From: Crotalaria pallida
Lineage: Eukaryota; Streptophyta; Magnoliopsida; Fabales; Fabaceae
DNA length: 64,000 nucleotides
NCBI GenBank assembly: GCA_037953625.1
Contig: CM075655.1
Coordinates: forward strand, 125,371,001-125,435,000
Direction of reading: 5' to 3'
Shown here piece by piece: positions 11,704 through 23,831 of this stretch. A program made the translations under genes and the position numbers. Each line of letters opens with the position of its first letter. The stretch's first letter is position 1. The notes under the pieces are model-generated. The model saw nothing but the letters and a program-made list of their open reading frames with translations. It was not told the origin of the DNA and ran no database searches.

Positions 11704-11776
11704 TTTTGGGCTCAGTACGTGCCGTGCAGAAGGGGCTTTAGTGCAATCCAGCACTTGAAATTATGGACCCGTCATT

Positions 11777-12732
11777 GAAAAAAAATTTACCCACCCCACA
11801 CTCAAATTTATACACCCCACTTTTAAATAAAAAACCAAAAATACCCTCTCTCTATTTCTATCTCCTTCCCACCCAGCCACCCCACCCCTCCCCCACCCTG
11901 CCACCCCACCATGCACCATCCACCTTCTTCCCACCCAGCCACCCCACCACGCACCACCCACCCCTTCCCCCACCATGCACCACCCACACCGACACCCGCA
12001 CCCCACCACACTCTTTTCCTTCCTCACCTTCTTCTTCCTCTTTTCTCTTTTTTTTTTAATTTCGACCTCGGGTCGTGAGGCCCCTCACTACCGGGGTTAT
12101 CACCCCACCCCACACCACCCCACACACACCCGCACCCCACCACACTCTTTCCCTTCCCTTCCTTCTTCTTCCTCTTTTCTCTTTTTTTTTAAAAAATTTT
12201 GACCTCGGGTCGTGAGGCCCCTCACTACCGGGGTCGTGAGGCCCCTCACTACCGAGGCCACCCCATTGTATAGGCCATGTCACAACCCCTTCTTGTCCGC
12301 CTTGCCAGATCAATGTCCGCCTTCTTGTCGCCGAGTCGGAATTGAGCCCTTCAAGCGCCTCGCTTTGGTGCTTTTTATCACTGTCCCCGGCAGTTTCCTA
12401 CTTGGGGGTTGTGACATGGCCTATACAATGGGGTGACCTCGGTAGTGAGGCTCCTCACGACCCTGGTAGTGAGGCTCCTCACGACCTGAGGTCAAAATTT
12501 TAAAAAAAAGAGAAAAGAGGAAGAAGAAGGAAGGGAAGGAAAAGAGTGTGGTGCGGTAAGGTGACAGTGTGGGTGATGCGTGGTGGGGGAAGGGGTGCGG
12601 TGGGCTGGGGTGGGATGAGGGTGAGGTGAGGTGGATGAAGGAAAAGAGAAAGAGATAGGGGTGAGGGTATTTTTGGTTTTTTATTTAAAAGTGGGGTGTG
12701 TGAATTTGTATGTGGGGTGTGAAAATGCCCAC
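11777..12732. mobile_element. Large foldback (hairpin) element with 9-bp TSD
   Basis: The 9-bp direct repeat CCCGTCATT flanks it at 11768-11776 and 12733-12741. The arms are long inverted repeats: CACCCCACTTTTAAATAAAA at the left is matched by TTTTATTTAAAAGTGGGGTG at the right. Deeper in, GTCGTGAGGCCCCTCAC is mirrored by GTGAGGCTCCTCACGAC, and GGCCATGTCACAACCCC is mirrored near 12405-12425. The central loop (about 12290-12405) is GC-rich. Open frames here are compositional artefacts of the CCACCC-rich arms. A 9-bp duplication suggests Mutator-type mobilisation. Confidence 0.7.
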
Positions 12733-12741
12733 CCCGTCATT

Positions 12742-13841
12742 TATGTATTCATTTGCCAGCCCAATACACAAACAGTGACATGTACAAGATCAAGTCTATT
12801 ATTAGCCCAATACTCAAACAGTGACATAATGACATATTGACATGTAGAAAGTCAAGGGCGCAATCTATTACTTGGAGCTCTCCTTTTTACCTTTTTTTTT
12901 AGTTTTAATTTTTGGTTTTCATGGATGAATTTTTTGACTTTTTTTCCTTCCGAAAATGACTAAAATAAATTCAATGATCAATAATTTATTTTGTCGGAAA
13001 AAAACCATTTCAAAATACCTTTATCAAAAATATATTCTGACTCGCTAATATTAAAAGTACAAAATTTTACATTTTTTGAATGCAATTTAAGCTACACATG
13101 TGCACTCCAAGAAACTTACATACAAACACACACATTTCTTTCTTCTCTATCAATTTCTTAACCTTCAAATCAAATACTCAAACTTGGTTGTAACAAGAAC
13201 ATCAAGAGCATGAAGACAATTTCTTCATCTTGCTTATTTCCAATTTAGGACCTGAGATCATATCAATTTTTGATCTTTGAGTGTGGCAACATTATTGTCA
13301 CCATTCCCCTCCTAACGCCACATTCCAAAGCCTTTTTAGACACTACCCCATTGATCTCTTCTAGCAACTTGAGAAATGCGCTCTTCACACTGATCAATGA
13401 GAGTTGAAGTCTCAAGAAAAAAGTAAACTCTGCTACTCAACAAACTTTATCGCATATTCGGTGGAAATCACCTTTCCATTTACATTTTCAAATCATTAGT
13501 GTTGGGAATGTAAAAATTTGCATTTCTAATATTAGTTAATCGAAATATATTTTCGATAGGATATATCAAAAGTATATATATATTTTTTTTTGTTTCCAAT
13601 GTCTTAAAATAAAAAATTATTCAATTTTAAGGATATTTTAATATTTTACGTAAAAAATGGAGCCAAAATTTCAATGATTAAAAATGAAAAATATATTTTT
13701 ATGGTTAAGAGAAGGCTAGCTATTGGGTACCCGTTTGAAAAAGATAACATGGACAACCAAGGTCCATTGCCATAAAGATCAAATGCAATTTTTTAAGGCA
13801 AAATTTTGAAAGAAGAAGAGAATTTTTGTTGTAGATGATAT
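12742..13841. other. Intergenic sequence without a recognised gene
   Basis: On the minus strand a segment near 13250-13410 reads like degraded coding sequence for a few dozen residues, but it carries stops and I cannot name a family. The rest is AT-rich and unstructured. Confidence 0.35.
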
Positions 13842-13844
13842 TAG

Positions 13845-15046
13845 GGGGTGTTTGTTTGGAGGTATAAAATTTTATTCATGGGAATAAGAGGTAGTTATAA
13901 AATATGCTTGTGTTTGGTACAAAGTAAAAAAAAAAAATATTCCCAAGAAAATTGTATTCCCACCTCCATATTCATTTTTTTTTCATTTTCATTCCGAACA
14001 AAAAGCTTGGGAATAGATCATTCTCACCTCTCCCTAATTACGGAAGTCTTGTTTTACCCTTGCCTGCATTAAGTACAAATATAAATATTGATGAGTGAAA
14101 ACTGAAGAGACTATTGTTTGTTTCCACATATGCTAAACTGCTAGTTTTAAGATTGTCAATTGCCTAATTAGGACTTTAAGACTGTCATTTGTTTTTTTTA
14201 GGCTTGTTTCTCTGCTGCTTTTTTCTATAGCTTTTTGCTTGATTGTACTAAACATACATGTTTGGTAGATGCATATCTTGTGTGTCAGGATGTTTTAATG
14301 AAAGCCATTAATTTTACTTATTAACAAATCTTAACCACTTAATATGTACGTCTTTGAATGTCATTTTAATCCTCTCCTTTATTTACAAAATTACTGTTTT
14401 TTACATTGGAAAGTTTGTTGAGTTGGTGTATTTTCAATCAGTGCTACTAATATAGTAGCTGCAATATTTTGCAGATATGCTAACATAATTACTGTTTTGG
14501 TTGGGAACATGGCAAGAAAGTAACTATCAAATAGCTTGGAAATTAGATGGGTTTGTGCAATATTGATGTTGGGCTGTAATTGCTTTTCTTACTAAGATTT
14601 TGGGGTGGGTGGAGATGATATGTAGTCTTATTTTTGTTTTGCTATTGTTTATGTTCTTATCATTTGGAAGTATCTTATACTTGTGGAATAAAATTTTTCT
14701 TATAAAAAAAAAAATTTCAGTGGTTGTAACAAAGTAATGTATCAATGTAGTTAAAATGAAGGATGATGCAATACTTTTTAAGTGATGGAATAAAGAAACT
14801 CCCTCATCGTTAAATTATACTTTATAACTCATAAGGGTATTTTGATAATTATACAATGTATTCCTGGGAGTATACATAACAAACATATAAATTATTTTCA
14901 GGAAAGTTAAAAAAATTCCCAGTAATCATATATGTCAACCAAACATGTTTTCTAAAATTCCTAGCACTGATATTCTTGGCAGCAATGAGATTCCTGACAA
15001 TAGGATTCATGGGAATACACTTTTATTTCTCAAAACAAACGCCCCC
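13845..15046. mobile_element. PIF/Harbinger (Tourist-like) non-autonomous element
   Basis: The terminal inverted repeats are GGGGGTGTTTGTTT at the left and AAACAAACGCCCCC at the right, with the 3-bp target duplication TTA at 13842-13844 and 15047-15049. Subterminal GGTATAAAATTTTATTCATGGG at the left corresponds to inverted ATTCATGGGAATACACTT-type sequence at the right. About 1.2 kb with no transposase frame visible, so non-autonomous. Confidence 0.75.
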
Positions 15047-15271
15047 TTAGAGCTGCCCGAAAAACAAAAGTTCCGGAAAAAAAAACGAGAAATATCAAAT
15101 CTAGACAATAAATTTGGAGCTCGCACAAATTATATACGTATTTTTTAGCACGATTCGCAAAAGCATAAAATACATTCGGATTTTGGTCGAATTAGCCCGA
15201 CATGACACATAAATCAGATTTCTTTTCTTTTATTTTTATTTTACTTATTTTTTTTATACTTAAAAGGAAAA

Positions 15272-15365
15272 AATGATCCATTGATCTGTTACACCATATA
15301 TTAGTGATATATTACTGATGATGTCATTTATTTAGTTATATACATATTTGTCACATATTGTCAAA

Positions 15366-15429
<64 letters not shown>

Positions 15430-15560
15430 GATTGTTGATATGTTACACCATACATTAGTGATATATTACTGATGATGTCATTTATTTACTTATATACATA
15501 TTTGTCACATATTGTCAAATGTGTCTCTCTCTCTCTATATATATATATAATGATTGTTGG
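15272..15560. repeat. Tandem duplication (154-bp period) with CT/TA microsatellites
   Basis: The segment starting TGTTACACCATA at 15287 recurs at 15441, each copy continuing through TTAGTGATATATTACTGATG and TTGTCACATATTGTCAAAT. Each copy ends in a (CT)n(TA)n tract followed by TAATGATTGTTG. The first tract (about 15368-15427) is much longer than the second (about 15524-15549). This is consistent with unequal exchange or slippage after duplication. Confidence 0.75.
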
Positions 15561-16142
15561 ACTGACATGTAAAAACATAAAATTTGTATAATACGGATTT
15601 AAAGAATAGTTTTGAAGCGCAATTTTAAAGTGTGCATTTTTGACATGATACGATCAAAGTCGACCCCAATCTAAACTAACTAAACAAATACGAGCATGAT
15701 CAAATAACACAAATAACTAATATATATACTGATCTATATATATATATATATATAATCGAACCAAAATATTTTTATATCTGACAGTTAAATAAGGGAGGCA
15801 GGGCAGGATCAAGATGGTCCTCTTAGTTGATAGGTCCATATGTTTTTATTCTTTAAAAATTTAAGGTATAATATGAATTTTTTAGAAGTTTTTTTTTTTT
15901 TTTTAATGAAGTACGTGGGGCTCATTTCAACAATTCCTCACATGATTAATTTATTTATATTTTACATGCTTTAAGGAATATTTTCTATCTCAATTTATTA
16001 ATTTGGATTCTATTCTATCTAAAAATTAATGAAGGTATATTATTGGCATAAAGTCTTTTTTTTAATAATCAGTGCTTTGTCTATCATTTATTTTTATTAT
16101 TTTTAATTATAAGTTAACAACTTTAACACATATATAATAAAT

Positions 16143-16382
16143 AGGCTTAATTATGTCACAAAAATATAAAAATATTAAGTTTTTTAATTTTAAAATTTTA
16201 TAAAGAAAAAATCTTCGCCCCGGGGCACCATGTGCTTAACTTCCTGAAATTGATCAGAATTGATAATATGGGTATATGACAAACTTGTAAGTAACTTCGG
16301 GGAGTCAGACATTAAAAAAAAAGAATAAGAGTATCTGACAAAAATACTCCAAACTTCAGGGACCTGTGACATCATCAAGCCT
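16143..16382. mobile_element. MITE with AGGCTTAATTATGTCAC ends
   Basis: The left end AGGCTTAATTATGTCACA is mirrored by the right end GTGACATCATCAAGCCT. TA or TAA flanks both ends. About 240 bp and non-coding. Superfamily is uncertain. Confidence 0.55.
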
Positions 16383-17289
16383 AATAATTAATATACCGAT
16401 AGTATAAAAAAACTTTACAATATGAATTTATTACTTTTAATTAGGAATGTTTCCAATTCGCTAGATGATAGTGATTTTACACTCCTCGTGGGTAGAATGA
16501 TGAGTTCTCTGCTGCCTTAATCCCTCAAAAGAGACTTACATTTTATACACTTACTTTATAACATGAATTTAATTTACATTATTGTTAGGGTTTTTTTTTT
16601 TTTTACATAATTAGGTGATTATATTTGTTTCAACTTCAAATTACTTATTACAAGTGTCATATTCTTTTAAAAATGTAGTAGTATTTTTTTTATTAAAAAA
16701 AAATGTATGTAGTACTATAAAAATCTTTTATTTCAATTGTGTTTTAAATTATATCCGTATAATTTACTATATTGTATTCATATATTTAAAATATTTTATA
16801 AGTGATGGCTAACATAGTTGGTAACTCAGATAATTGCTATTTTAATAAAAATGATTAATTACCTTGCTCCCGTGGATGAATATCTTAGAAAACAAAACAA
16901 AAAAAATATCAAATTTAATTACTTGTTTGATATAAAATATTTTAAATTTAAATAAATTAATATACTAATATTTTTTTTAATTGAATATACTAATAAATTT
17001 GAAACTAGTCTTTAACCAATAATTATTTTAAGTTCAAATTCTCCAAAATGTAAATGTGTTACGTATTTGAGTAGGAAAATTTTGCAACTCTCGTAATTTT
17101 GCTCAACTTGCACTCTAAAAATAAAAAGTAAAAAACAAAAGTCCCTAATAATGATTTATTTTGGAATTGTCGGGTGATGCATATTATGTGATTTGTTTAA
17201 TTTTCTTTTGTTCCCAAAATCCCTTCCAGCCCCAAAATAATAATAGAGTCATGACTATTTTTTTTTATGTGTGAAGTATTAATTTTGTT
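16383..17289. other. AT-rich intergenic DNA
   Basis: No coding or structured feature recognised; long A and T runs dominate. Confidence 0.5.
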
Positions 17290-17490
17290 CGTTATGTTTT
17301 TTTTTTGGTGTACATCAAGAGTATCTTCCAGCCGACAGCCGAAGACTAATCCCCTCCGAGGCGTAGAGATCACCGAAGTGAGTTTTGCCTCTATCAACAA
17401 AGTCTTTTCCATGCCCACGGTAGGGATCGAACCCCTGACATCATGCTTAAGGAACTCAGCTATCTACCAACTGTGCTGGGCTTTGTTGGT
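17290..17490 (-). mobile_element. tRNA-derived SINE, minus orientation
   Basis: The reverse strand begins GCCCAGCACAGTTGGTAGAT, a clear A-box region, followed by a B box GGGGTTCGATCCCTACC and a body containing GGTGATCTCTACGCCTCGG. The T-run at about 17298-17307 marks its poly(A) end. The head is tRNA-like, but the body and tail are those of a SINE. The target duplication is imperfect and not assigned. Confidence 0.7.
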
Positions 17491-17539
17491 AAAAAATATA
17501 GTTTTTTGGTGTGCTATTTTAGTTAATGAAAATGTATAA

Positions 17540-17755
17540 ATATCAATTAGGTCTCTCAACATTTTTGGATATACCAATTTGGTTTTTTAAGATTATCAGA
17601 AGTACTAATTCGATCTTTAAAATATAAAAATCTTGAGGGACCAAGTTGGTGCATTAAAAAAAAGTTGGGAACCAAGTTGGTACATCCGAAAATTTTGAAA
17701 GATCAAGTTGGTATTTACACATTTTCAGAGACTAAAGTTGTATATGAAAAAACAT
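17540..17755. repeat. ACCAAGTTGGT-type internal repeats
   Basis: Phrases such as GGGACCAAGTTGGTGCAT, GGAACCAAGTTGGTACAT and GATCAAGTTGGTATTTACA recur at about 30-45-base spacing, with an inverted partner (ATACCAATTTGGT) on the left. This is the type of sequence found in plant foldback MITEs carrying 'ggaccaaattggta' repeats. Ends are not delimited. Confidence 0.45.
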
Positions 17756-17952
17756 AAAGAACGATGTTGATAAGTCAATATTTTTTTTATAACTAGTATT
17801 GTTGTTTACTGAATACAAGCCCAAAAAAAAAATTTGTAATTTTTAACAGTGCAATTACTGACATGAAGTAGTTTTTAAAAATACCAAAAAGAATTTTCAA
17901 TAATTCATTAATCAATTTGACCTTTTAGGTTTTTTTTTTTCAAATTATACTT

Positions 17953-18365
17953 TAAGGCAAATGTTAACAATTGCTTTTGGAGTACTTGATAAGCAAGTAA
18001 AAAGACATAAAAAGTATTAGAAAATGCATTTTTTTTATATTCTCGAGAGAATAATAAATGCTAACTTATGATTGTTATTTCTATTAAAGTAACCTTAATT
18101 AACAAGTGACCTAAAAACCCTTATTAGCAAGACCCATACGTTAATTACCTCAAACTCAAAAACACGTTTACATTAGATGAATTTTAGGAAAATGTTAACA
18201 GAAGTTTTTAAGATATTATTTGAGGAAGTAAATAAGGGAAATTTATATTGAAAAATGATGAATTTCCCACTTCAATTACCAATAGATTTAAATTTTCAAT
18301 ATAAATATTCCTATAACGTATTCTTTAACTAATATTACAAGAGCACTAACTAACATACCTTAAAG
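17953..18365. mobile_element. Two adjacent copies of a local AT-rich MITE family
   Basis: 17953-18140 starts GGCAAATGTTAACAATTGC and ends AACCCTTATTAGCAAGACC. 18180-18365 starts TTTTAGGAAAATGTTAACAG and ends GAGCACTAACTAACATACC. The same design (inverted 'gctaacaagtgccctt' type ends) recurs at 39775-39930 and 37615-37790. All are non-coding; boundaries are approximate. Confidence 0.4.
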
Positions 18366-21300
18366 TTTATGTTATGACGGACATTTAATATATTTGAAAT
18401 CCCAATTCTAGTTGGGTAGTATATATGTTGTTTATTTTATTATTATTATTATAAGTAGATTTTTTTCTTTAGGTTAATAACTTTCTCAAGTTGCTTTTGA
18501 AATTATACATGCATGTAATTATTAATTTAAGGATTATTTTTAATCTCAGTTCTTAGTATTGAGGACAAGTACCTTAAATTATATAAATATTTTAAAAAAT
18601 AAAGATATAAAACATCATCTCTCATAAATACATCATTTCCTATAAAATTTAGTCATTTTTGAGTTTTTATGCTCAAATCTTAATACGGAGGTTAAACAAA
18701 CTTTTAATTTAAATATCTATTTACTTCATTCGTTGTTAAATAAAAATTAATTATTTTTTTATGATTAATTTTAATAAATGTGTAAACAAATAAATAAATA
18801 TAATAATGTAATATAATATTGTGCCATGTTCATTTCGGTTGTTTAAAAATTTTCAACTACCGTAACAATTGATTTTGTCAAACATCTCTTATTTAGCTTA
18901 TAAAAAAAAAATCACTTATTTAATTAGTTGACTACACAATTTGAAATTCACAAGTATAATCTTTTAAAGCTCTCATATAGTTTCATAAAAACTTTTTTCG
19001 GTTCTTAATATAAGTTTCTTGTTGGAACTTTTGTTTGCTCCAATTTATTAATTTTAATTTTAATTTTCCACCGCATTGATTATATTACTTTTTTTTCCCA
19101 TAAATATTCTAATTTATTCAATATGTTTTAGAGTCTTAATAATAATTACAATAATAATTTTGAAAAAGTATACTAATGTTATCAATTTTAACACTACAAA
19201 AATATCAATTAACTTTCTAAATTTTCATGAAAATTTTCAAGAAAATCTTATATCAAAGATTAAAAAATTATAAAATACATAAGTTCACATCTATGAATCC
19301 ATTTTGCCCCGACGAAGCCGTATTATTGCATGATTAAGATTATGAACAATTTTAAAAATTGAATTAAAAAAATTAAAATCTAAAACTGATAATCTAATGG
19401 CGAGAAAAACTCTGACCTAGCTAATGTTTAGGATGAAAATCTAATATTTATTTTTTTTATCAAGAGTATTTTTCATGGGCGAAGATTAGTTTTTTTTAAG
19501 GTGTAAATTTCATCAAAGTTTTTATTTTTACCAACAAAACCTTTTTCATATTGACTGTATGGATCAAATCATATTTAAAAAACGCAATCCAAGGCCACTT
19601 ATAAAAGGCCAATAGTAATTCCCTTAGTAAATATAAGGCCATAACTCGCTGTTAATTAGACCATTTAACTACTCGACCCATTTGGGTTCGTTTGTCTTTT
19701 AGCAATCAAACTTGGACATACATTTTTAGTTGAGAACGTCACCCTCACACCTAATGCACCTTAACTACCACCTAATTACTACCATCATGTGTTCATCATC
19801 CCAACTACGTCTTCTTCTTTTATTATGACTGCTACTACAGTATATTTCACCTCAACAACGAGAATTAAAATTTTTTTTGAAAAATGCGACTATCCCCCAT
19901 AAATAGGGGTGAAAAATAAATTAAATGATTTTTTTTCTTAGGTTCTTAAGAATCTAAATAAAGTATGTTTGTATTAAAACTTAAGAGATGATAAACCTAG
20001 TTTATCAATATTCTTTTGGTTGTTATCATGTCTAAGAGCTGAAATTAAACAAATCATAAATCAAACTTCACTATGCCTGGATAGCTGGATCTGAGAATGT
20101 AAAGCAGCAGAAGGTTTATACTTCATAATCATAAACATAACCTGTTTTTGCAGTGTCCGTATCTTGGGGTCACATAGGACTAATGTCCCTCGGATCTTAT
20201 GCGGTTTGGCATACCCTTAAAAGTGACTTGATCCATCTCTATTTCAATGATTAATTAATTTCCCCACATTTCCTTCCACGAATACGTGGTCTCTATGATT
20301 AAGGAAGTCAACATTTTCTGTTTCATAATATATTCCACTTTTATATTTATTGGTTAATAAAATATTAAATTAACATATATTTAATTTAAAATTCATTTTT
20401 TTTACTAATAAAAATGAATGATACGTAAAATAACACAAATTGTAGGCCATACTCTGTGCTCATAGACCTTTCAAAAGACTTTAGTTTACAATGTAGATGG
20501 GAAAAGGCCATGGTTGACAAAGTTCACACGCTATATATCTAGCTAGATGGATTTCAATCTTAGACCACATATACATGTGACCATGTGACATATCTTTCAT
20601 GATTTTCTTTTGGTTTTTAGAACGCATTGGTATTTTAATTCATCATGAAAACAAATACATTTATATTACTTCATGCATTAAGGCAGAACATGAATTTAGT
20701 CGAATTTCATAAATCCTATTAAGTTTTATGCATATCAGTATGCTACTTCGTATAAAGTAGGCAGTGCTTAAAAACCAGGGCAATGCACCCAAAAAAAAAG
20801 AAATTATAATTAGTGAATTATTAGCATTCATATTTTTAATACTAATATGTATGTAATATTATTATCAAAGTTAATTTATATTATCTTTTACTAACTCTCA
20901 CATATATATCGTGAGTTAAATATATTGTTAGAATGTGATATATATTTTTTTTAGTCTGTTTAAAGTACTTCCCATATTTAAATGCATATAATAAAAATCT
21001 CCTAGTCTTGGCATGTGTTAGTTGCTTTGTTTTGCACTTATCTTTTTTTTTTCTTTAAATTCTCCGTCGGCTATATAATAAAATGAAATCTAGGAAAGAA
21101 AAACCAATAAAAAAGTTGTTGGGAACATAGACGTGTAAGCATTTTATTTGAGCACAATACATACAAGTCCAAATGCATAAAATGGCAGTTCTGTATTCTA
21201 CTTTAGAGTCCATTATGTAACATACTAACATTCAATTTATTTTGTTTGGTCGAAACCCACATTTTTTTTTTCAACTAATGCATCTCGGATTCGTGAACTG

Positions 21301-22130
21301 TGCTAGTCTTTGACTCAATGGTATGAATCATGCTTAGAAATTGTTGTCTCACTAAAACTCGAGCCTTTGACTCTGAATTCCCTAAGCGCCCGGCCATTTC
21401 CAACGGGACAATCCACTTGCCTTACTATCATTCAATTTATATAGTAGAACACAACTGCTATACACATGCATATGAGTAAAGGGCCACTGCAGTCCCCAGT
21501 CATGGTTGAATTTTCTCTCTCTTCAAATGCCACCACAACGTGCACATGGTCTGTTGATATTACATTACTTGTTTTGGTCAAAAGGTCCCCAGCACCCTTT
21601 TCCATTGATTGCCTCACCTATGGGAATAATTGTGAGCGTAACACCCAAACAAAGGTGTCCCGAACGAACTGATAAATAATTATTTCCACAATTCTTAATA
21701 AACATAAGTAAAAAAATAAATTATCTATCCTACCAACACAACCAACCTGGTTGTTAGATGCAAGAATCTTTTAAAAAGCATTCGTCTTTATGCTCAAACT
21801 AGTGAGGATGGTAAGGTCTTTGAAACTTGAAACTAATTATACAGTTGTATGGATGTGAAAACAGTGGGGAAAAGGTAGCAAGGTACCATGTGCTTTCATC
21901 CAACTTATGGAGTTATGGTGTACTAGTGTCCAAAGCTTCACCCGGCCCCTTTTCTTTTTAGAAAAATGCCAAGTACACATCTCCTTCGTTCTTATATTTG
22001 CATAAGTGACATAAAATGTACATATATGAAAAATAAAGAAAGCAATTGTAATTAGATGGTGAGAATAATCCAAATAAAATATGATATGTATCTAGTAATA
22101 TTTATTATTTTTGTTTGGCCATCAATTTTG
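18366..22130. other. Long gene-free AT-rich interval
   Basis: No exon set, tRNA or delimited transposon was recognised over this stretch. The least AT-rich part (about 21280-21660) contains short open frames on both strands but no recognisable protein. Short MITE-like and SINE-like scraps may be present, for example near 19480-19620 and 21290-21425, without clean ends. Confidence 0.45.
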
Positions 22131-22320
22131 TACTCCCTCCGGTTTTAAAATATAAGAAAAAAAACACACTCATCTTGGTTTGAAATAAATAATTTTTTTA
22201 AATTTTGTTTCATTTTCAATATTATTTTCCTAAAAATATCTATATTGAAAATTAAATATAATCAACTAATCTTCTCAATATGAGTTTTTTTTGGGCTGCT
22301 CCGATTATTTAGTATTCTTT
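22131..22320. mobile_element. Stowaway-like MITE fragment
   Basis: Starts TACTCCCTCCGGTTTTAAAA, a Stowaway-type terminus with TA at the border. No convincing right terminus is visible, so it is a partial or decayed copy. It lies a few hundred bases upstream of the kinesin leader. Confidence 0.45.
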
Positions 22321-22559
22321 TTACTACTGTTGCTCCATGCTCTAAATCACGGGTCTCTTTTTATATGTAAGTCATTGAAATTAGGAAACCATATATATCA
22401 TGCATGCAATGCAAATTGGCAAATTAGATACAGGGTAAATTGGTAGTTTGAGGTGTTAGTGATTATCTATTTATAGTTAAGTTTTATAACTTTAGCGGTA
22501 GTGTAGTTCAACTTAGGAATGCAATGCAATAAATAAATTATGAGGTTGACGTTATAACC

Positions 22560-23337
22560 TCTTCTCTCAATTCCAAAAGCTCACACTCCCCTTTAGATAG
22601 AGAATGAAAGAGAGGTGAAGCTTTCTCTGCTTTCTCTCTTGACTTTTTAAGCTCTCTCTCTCATTTCTTGTTGCCTGCATTTGCATCACATTGTACACTT
22701 TTTTCCATTTGAGGAGATTGCATCTACATGGCATCATGAGGTGAATGAATGTTTTTTTTTCTTTTTAAGCAATTTTTGTTTCAATTTCTTTTTTCATTTG
22801 AGTTGACTTTAATGATAACTAGAATTTGGTCTGAAGTTTTGTTTATGCTGAAAAAATGTGAAATTTCCTTGCCTTTGATCTTAATCTTAATCTTGGAGAT
22901 TACAAGTTTTCTTAATTGATTTCAGAGAAGAAAAATCCCAATATCAGAATCTGGTTTCAATTAGAAACTTTGCAGTTTGAGATTTAATTTGCTTTTAATC
23001 TTATATTATTTATTAAATTTTCTTCTAGATTTTGATTGGATTATGTTGTACATACCATAATTAGAACTTTAAAAAATAGCCAATATAATATAATAATGAT
23101 AACAAAAAAGAGAGGATTTCTAGAGAGACAATTACATTCTTTCATTATTTTTTTCACCCTTCTGACAACCCATTTTCTGATCTTCTCTCTCTCAATTCAT
23201 TTGCACATGAAGTTGGATGAACAATGTTCCTTTCAAAATTGAGTCACAAAGTCTTTATCTTACCTTTGGTAAATTTTCTTTTACAAAGTTCAATGCTTTT
23301 ATATATATATATATATATAATATATATATATATATAT

Positions 23338-23385
<48 letters not shown>

Positions 23386-23831
23386 GAGAGAGGAAGAATT
23401 TGAGTATGTATTCATTGGGATGGGGACCATTCAAGAAAACTCCAAGTTTTCATATTAGAAAAATACAGCAACCACCGAGTCTTGTTCTAATCATTATAGG
23501 ACTTTGTGATATTAGTCAATTATATTTTTTATTTCCTTCATCTGCCATTCTAGAATATATAATATGCAATTGCACAGAATAATTTCTGTTTTTTCTGCTG
23601 TATGGAATGCTGCTAACCTTTGATTAGTTTGTTGCTGCAGATAATGATTGAGGGGGCCTAAAAGCTTTCTGACCCTTGTGTTCCATACCATCCCTACAAA
23701 ATACAAACGCACAAAGCTTTATCAAACAATCCATAAAGTAGTACTCCCTACTAGATTAACTGAATTGAATTCAATTCACTTAACATGTGATTTCATGCAT
23801 CATCTTTGAATTGGAGAAGGAGTTAGAGAAA
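22560..23831 (+). promoter_or_regulatory. Kinesin 5' leader with a 5'-UTR intron
   Basis: A CT-rich stretch at about 22560-22740 looks like a plant 5' UTR. A donor at 22741 (GAG|GTGAATG) and an acceptor ending at 23640 (GTTGCTGCAG) would define a 900-base UTR intron carrying a TA microsatellite (about 23301-23380). The second leader exon then runs from 23641 to the ATG at 23832. These borders are inferred from splice-site quality only. Confidence 0.5.
23301..23380. repeat. TA dinucleotide microsatellite
   Basis: Nearly uninterrupted TA repeats broken by a few single-base changes. It lies within the predicted 5'-UTR intron of the kinesin gene and is likely length-polymorphic. Confidence 0.9.

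Noticed and set aside
11761..12436. Several long open frames on both strands
   Set aside because: Pro/His-rich and Gly/Trp-rich translations are mirror images from the CCACCC/GGTGGG arms of a foldback element.
17420..17490. tRNA-like cloverleaf on the minus strand
   Set aside because: Has A and B boxes but continues into a SINE body and A-tail; acceptor stem pairing and ends do not suit a functional tRNA gene.
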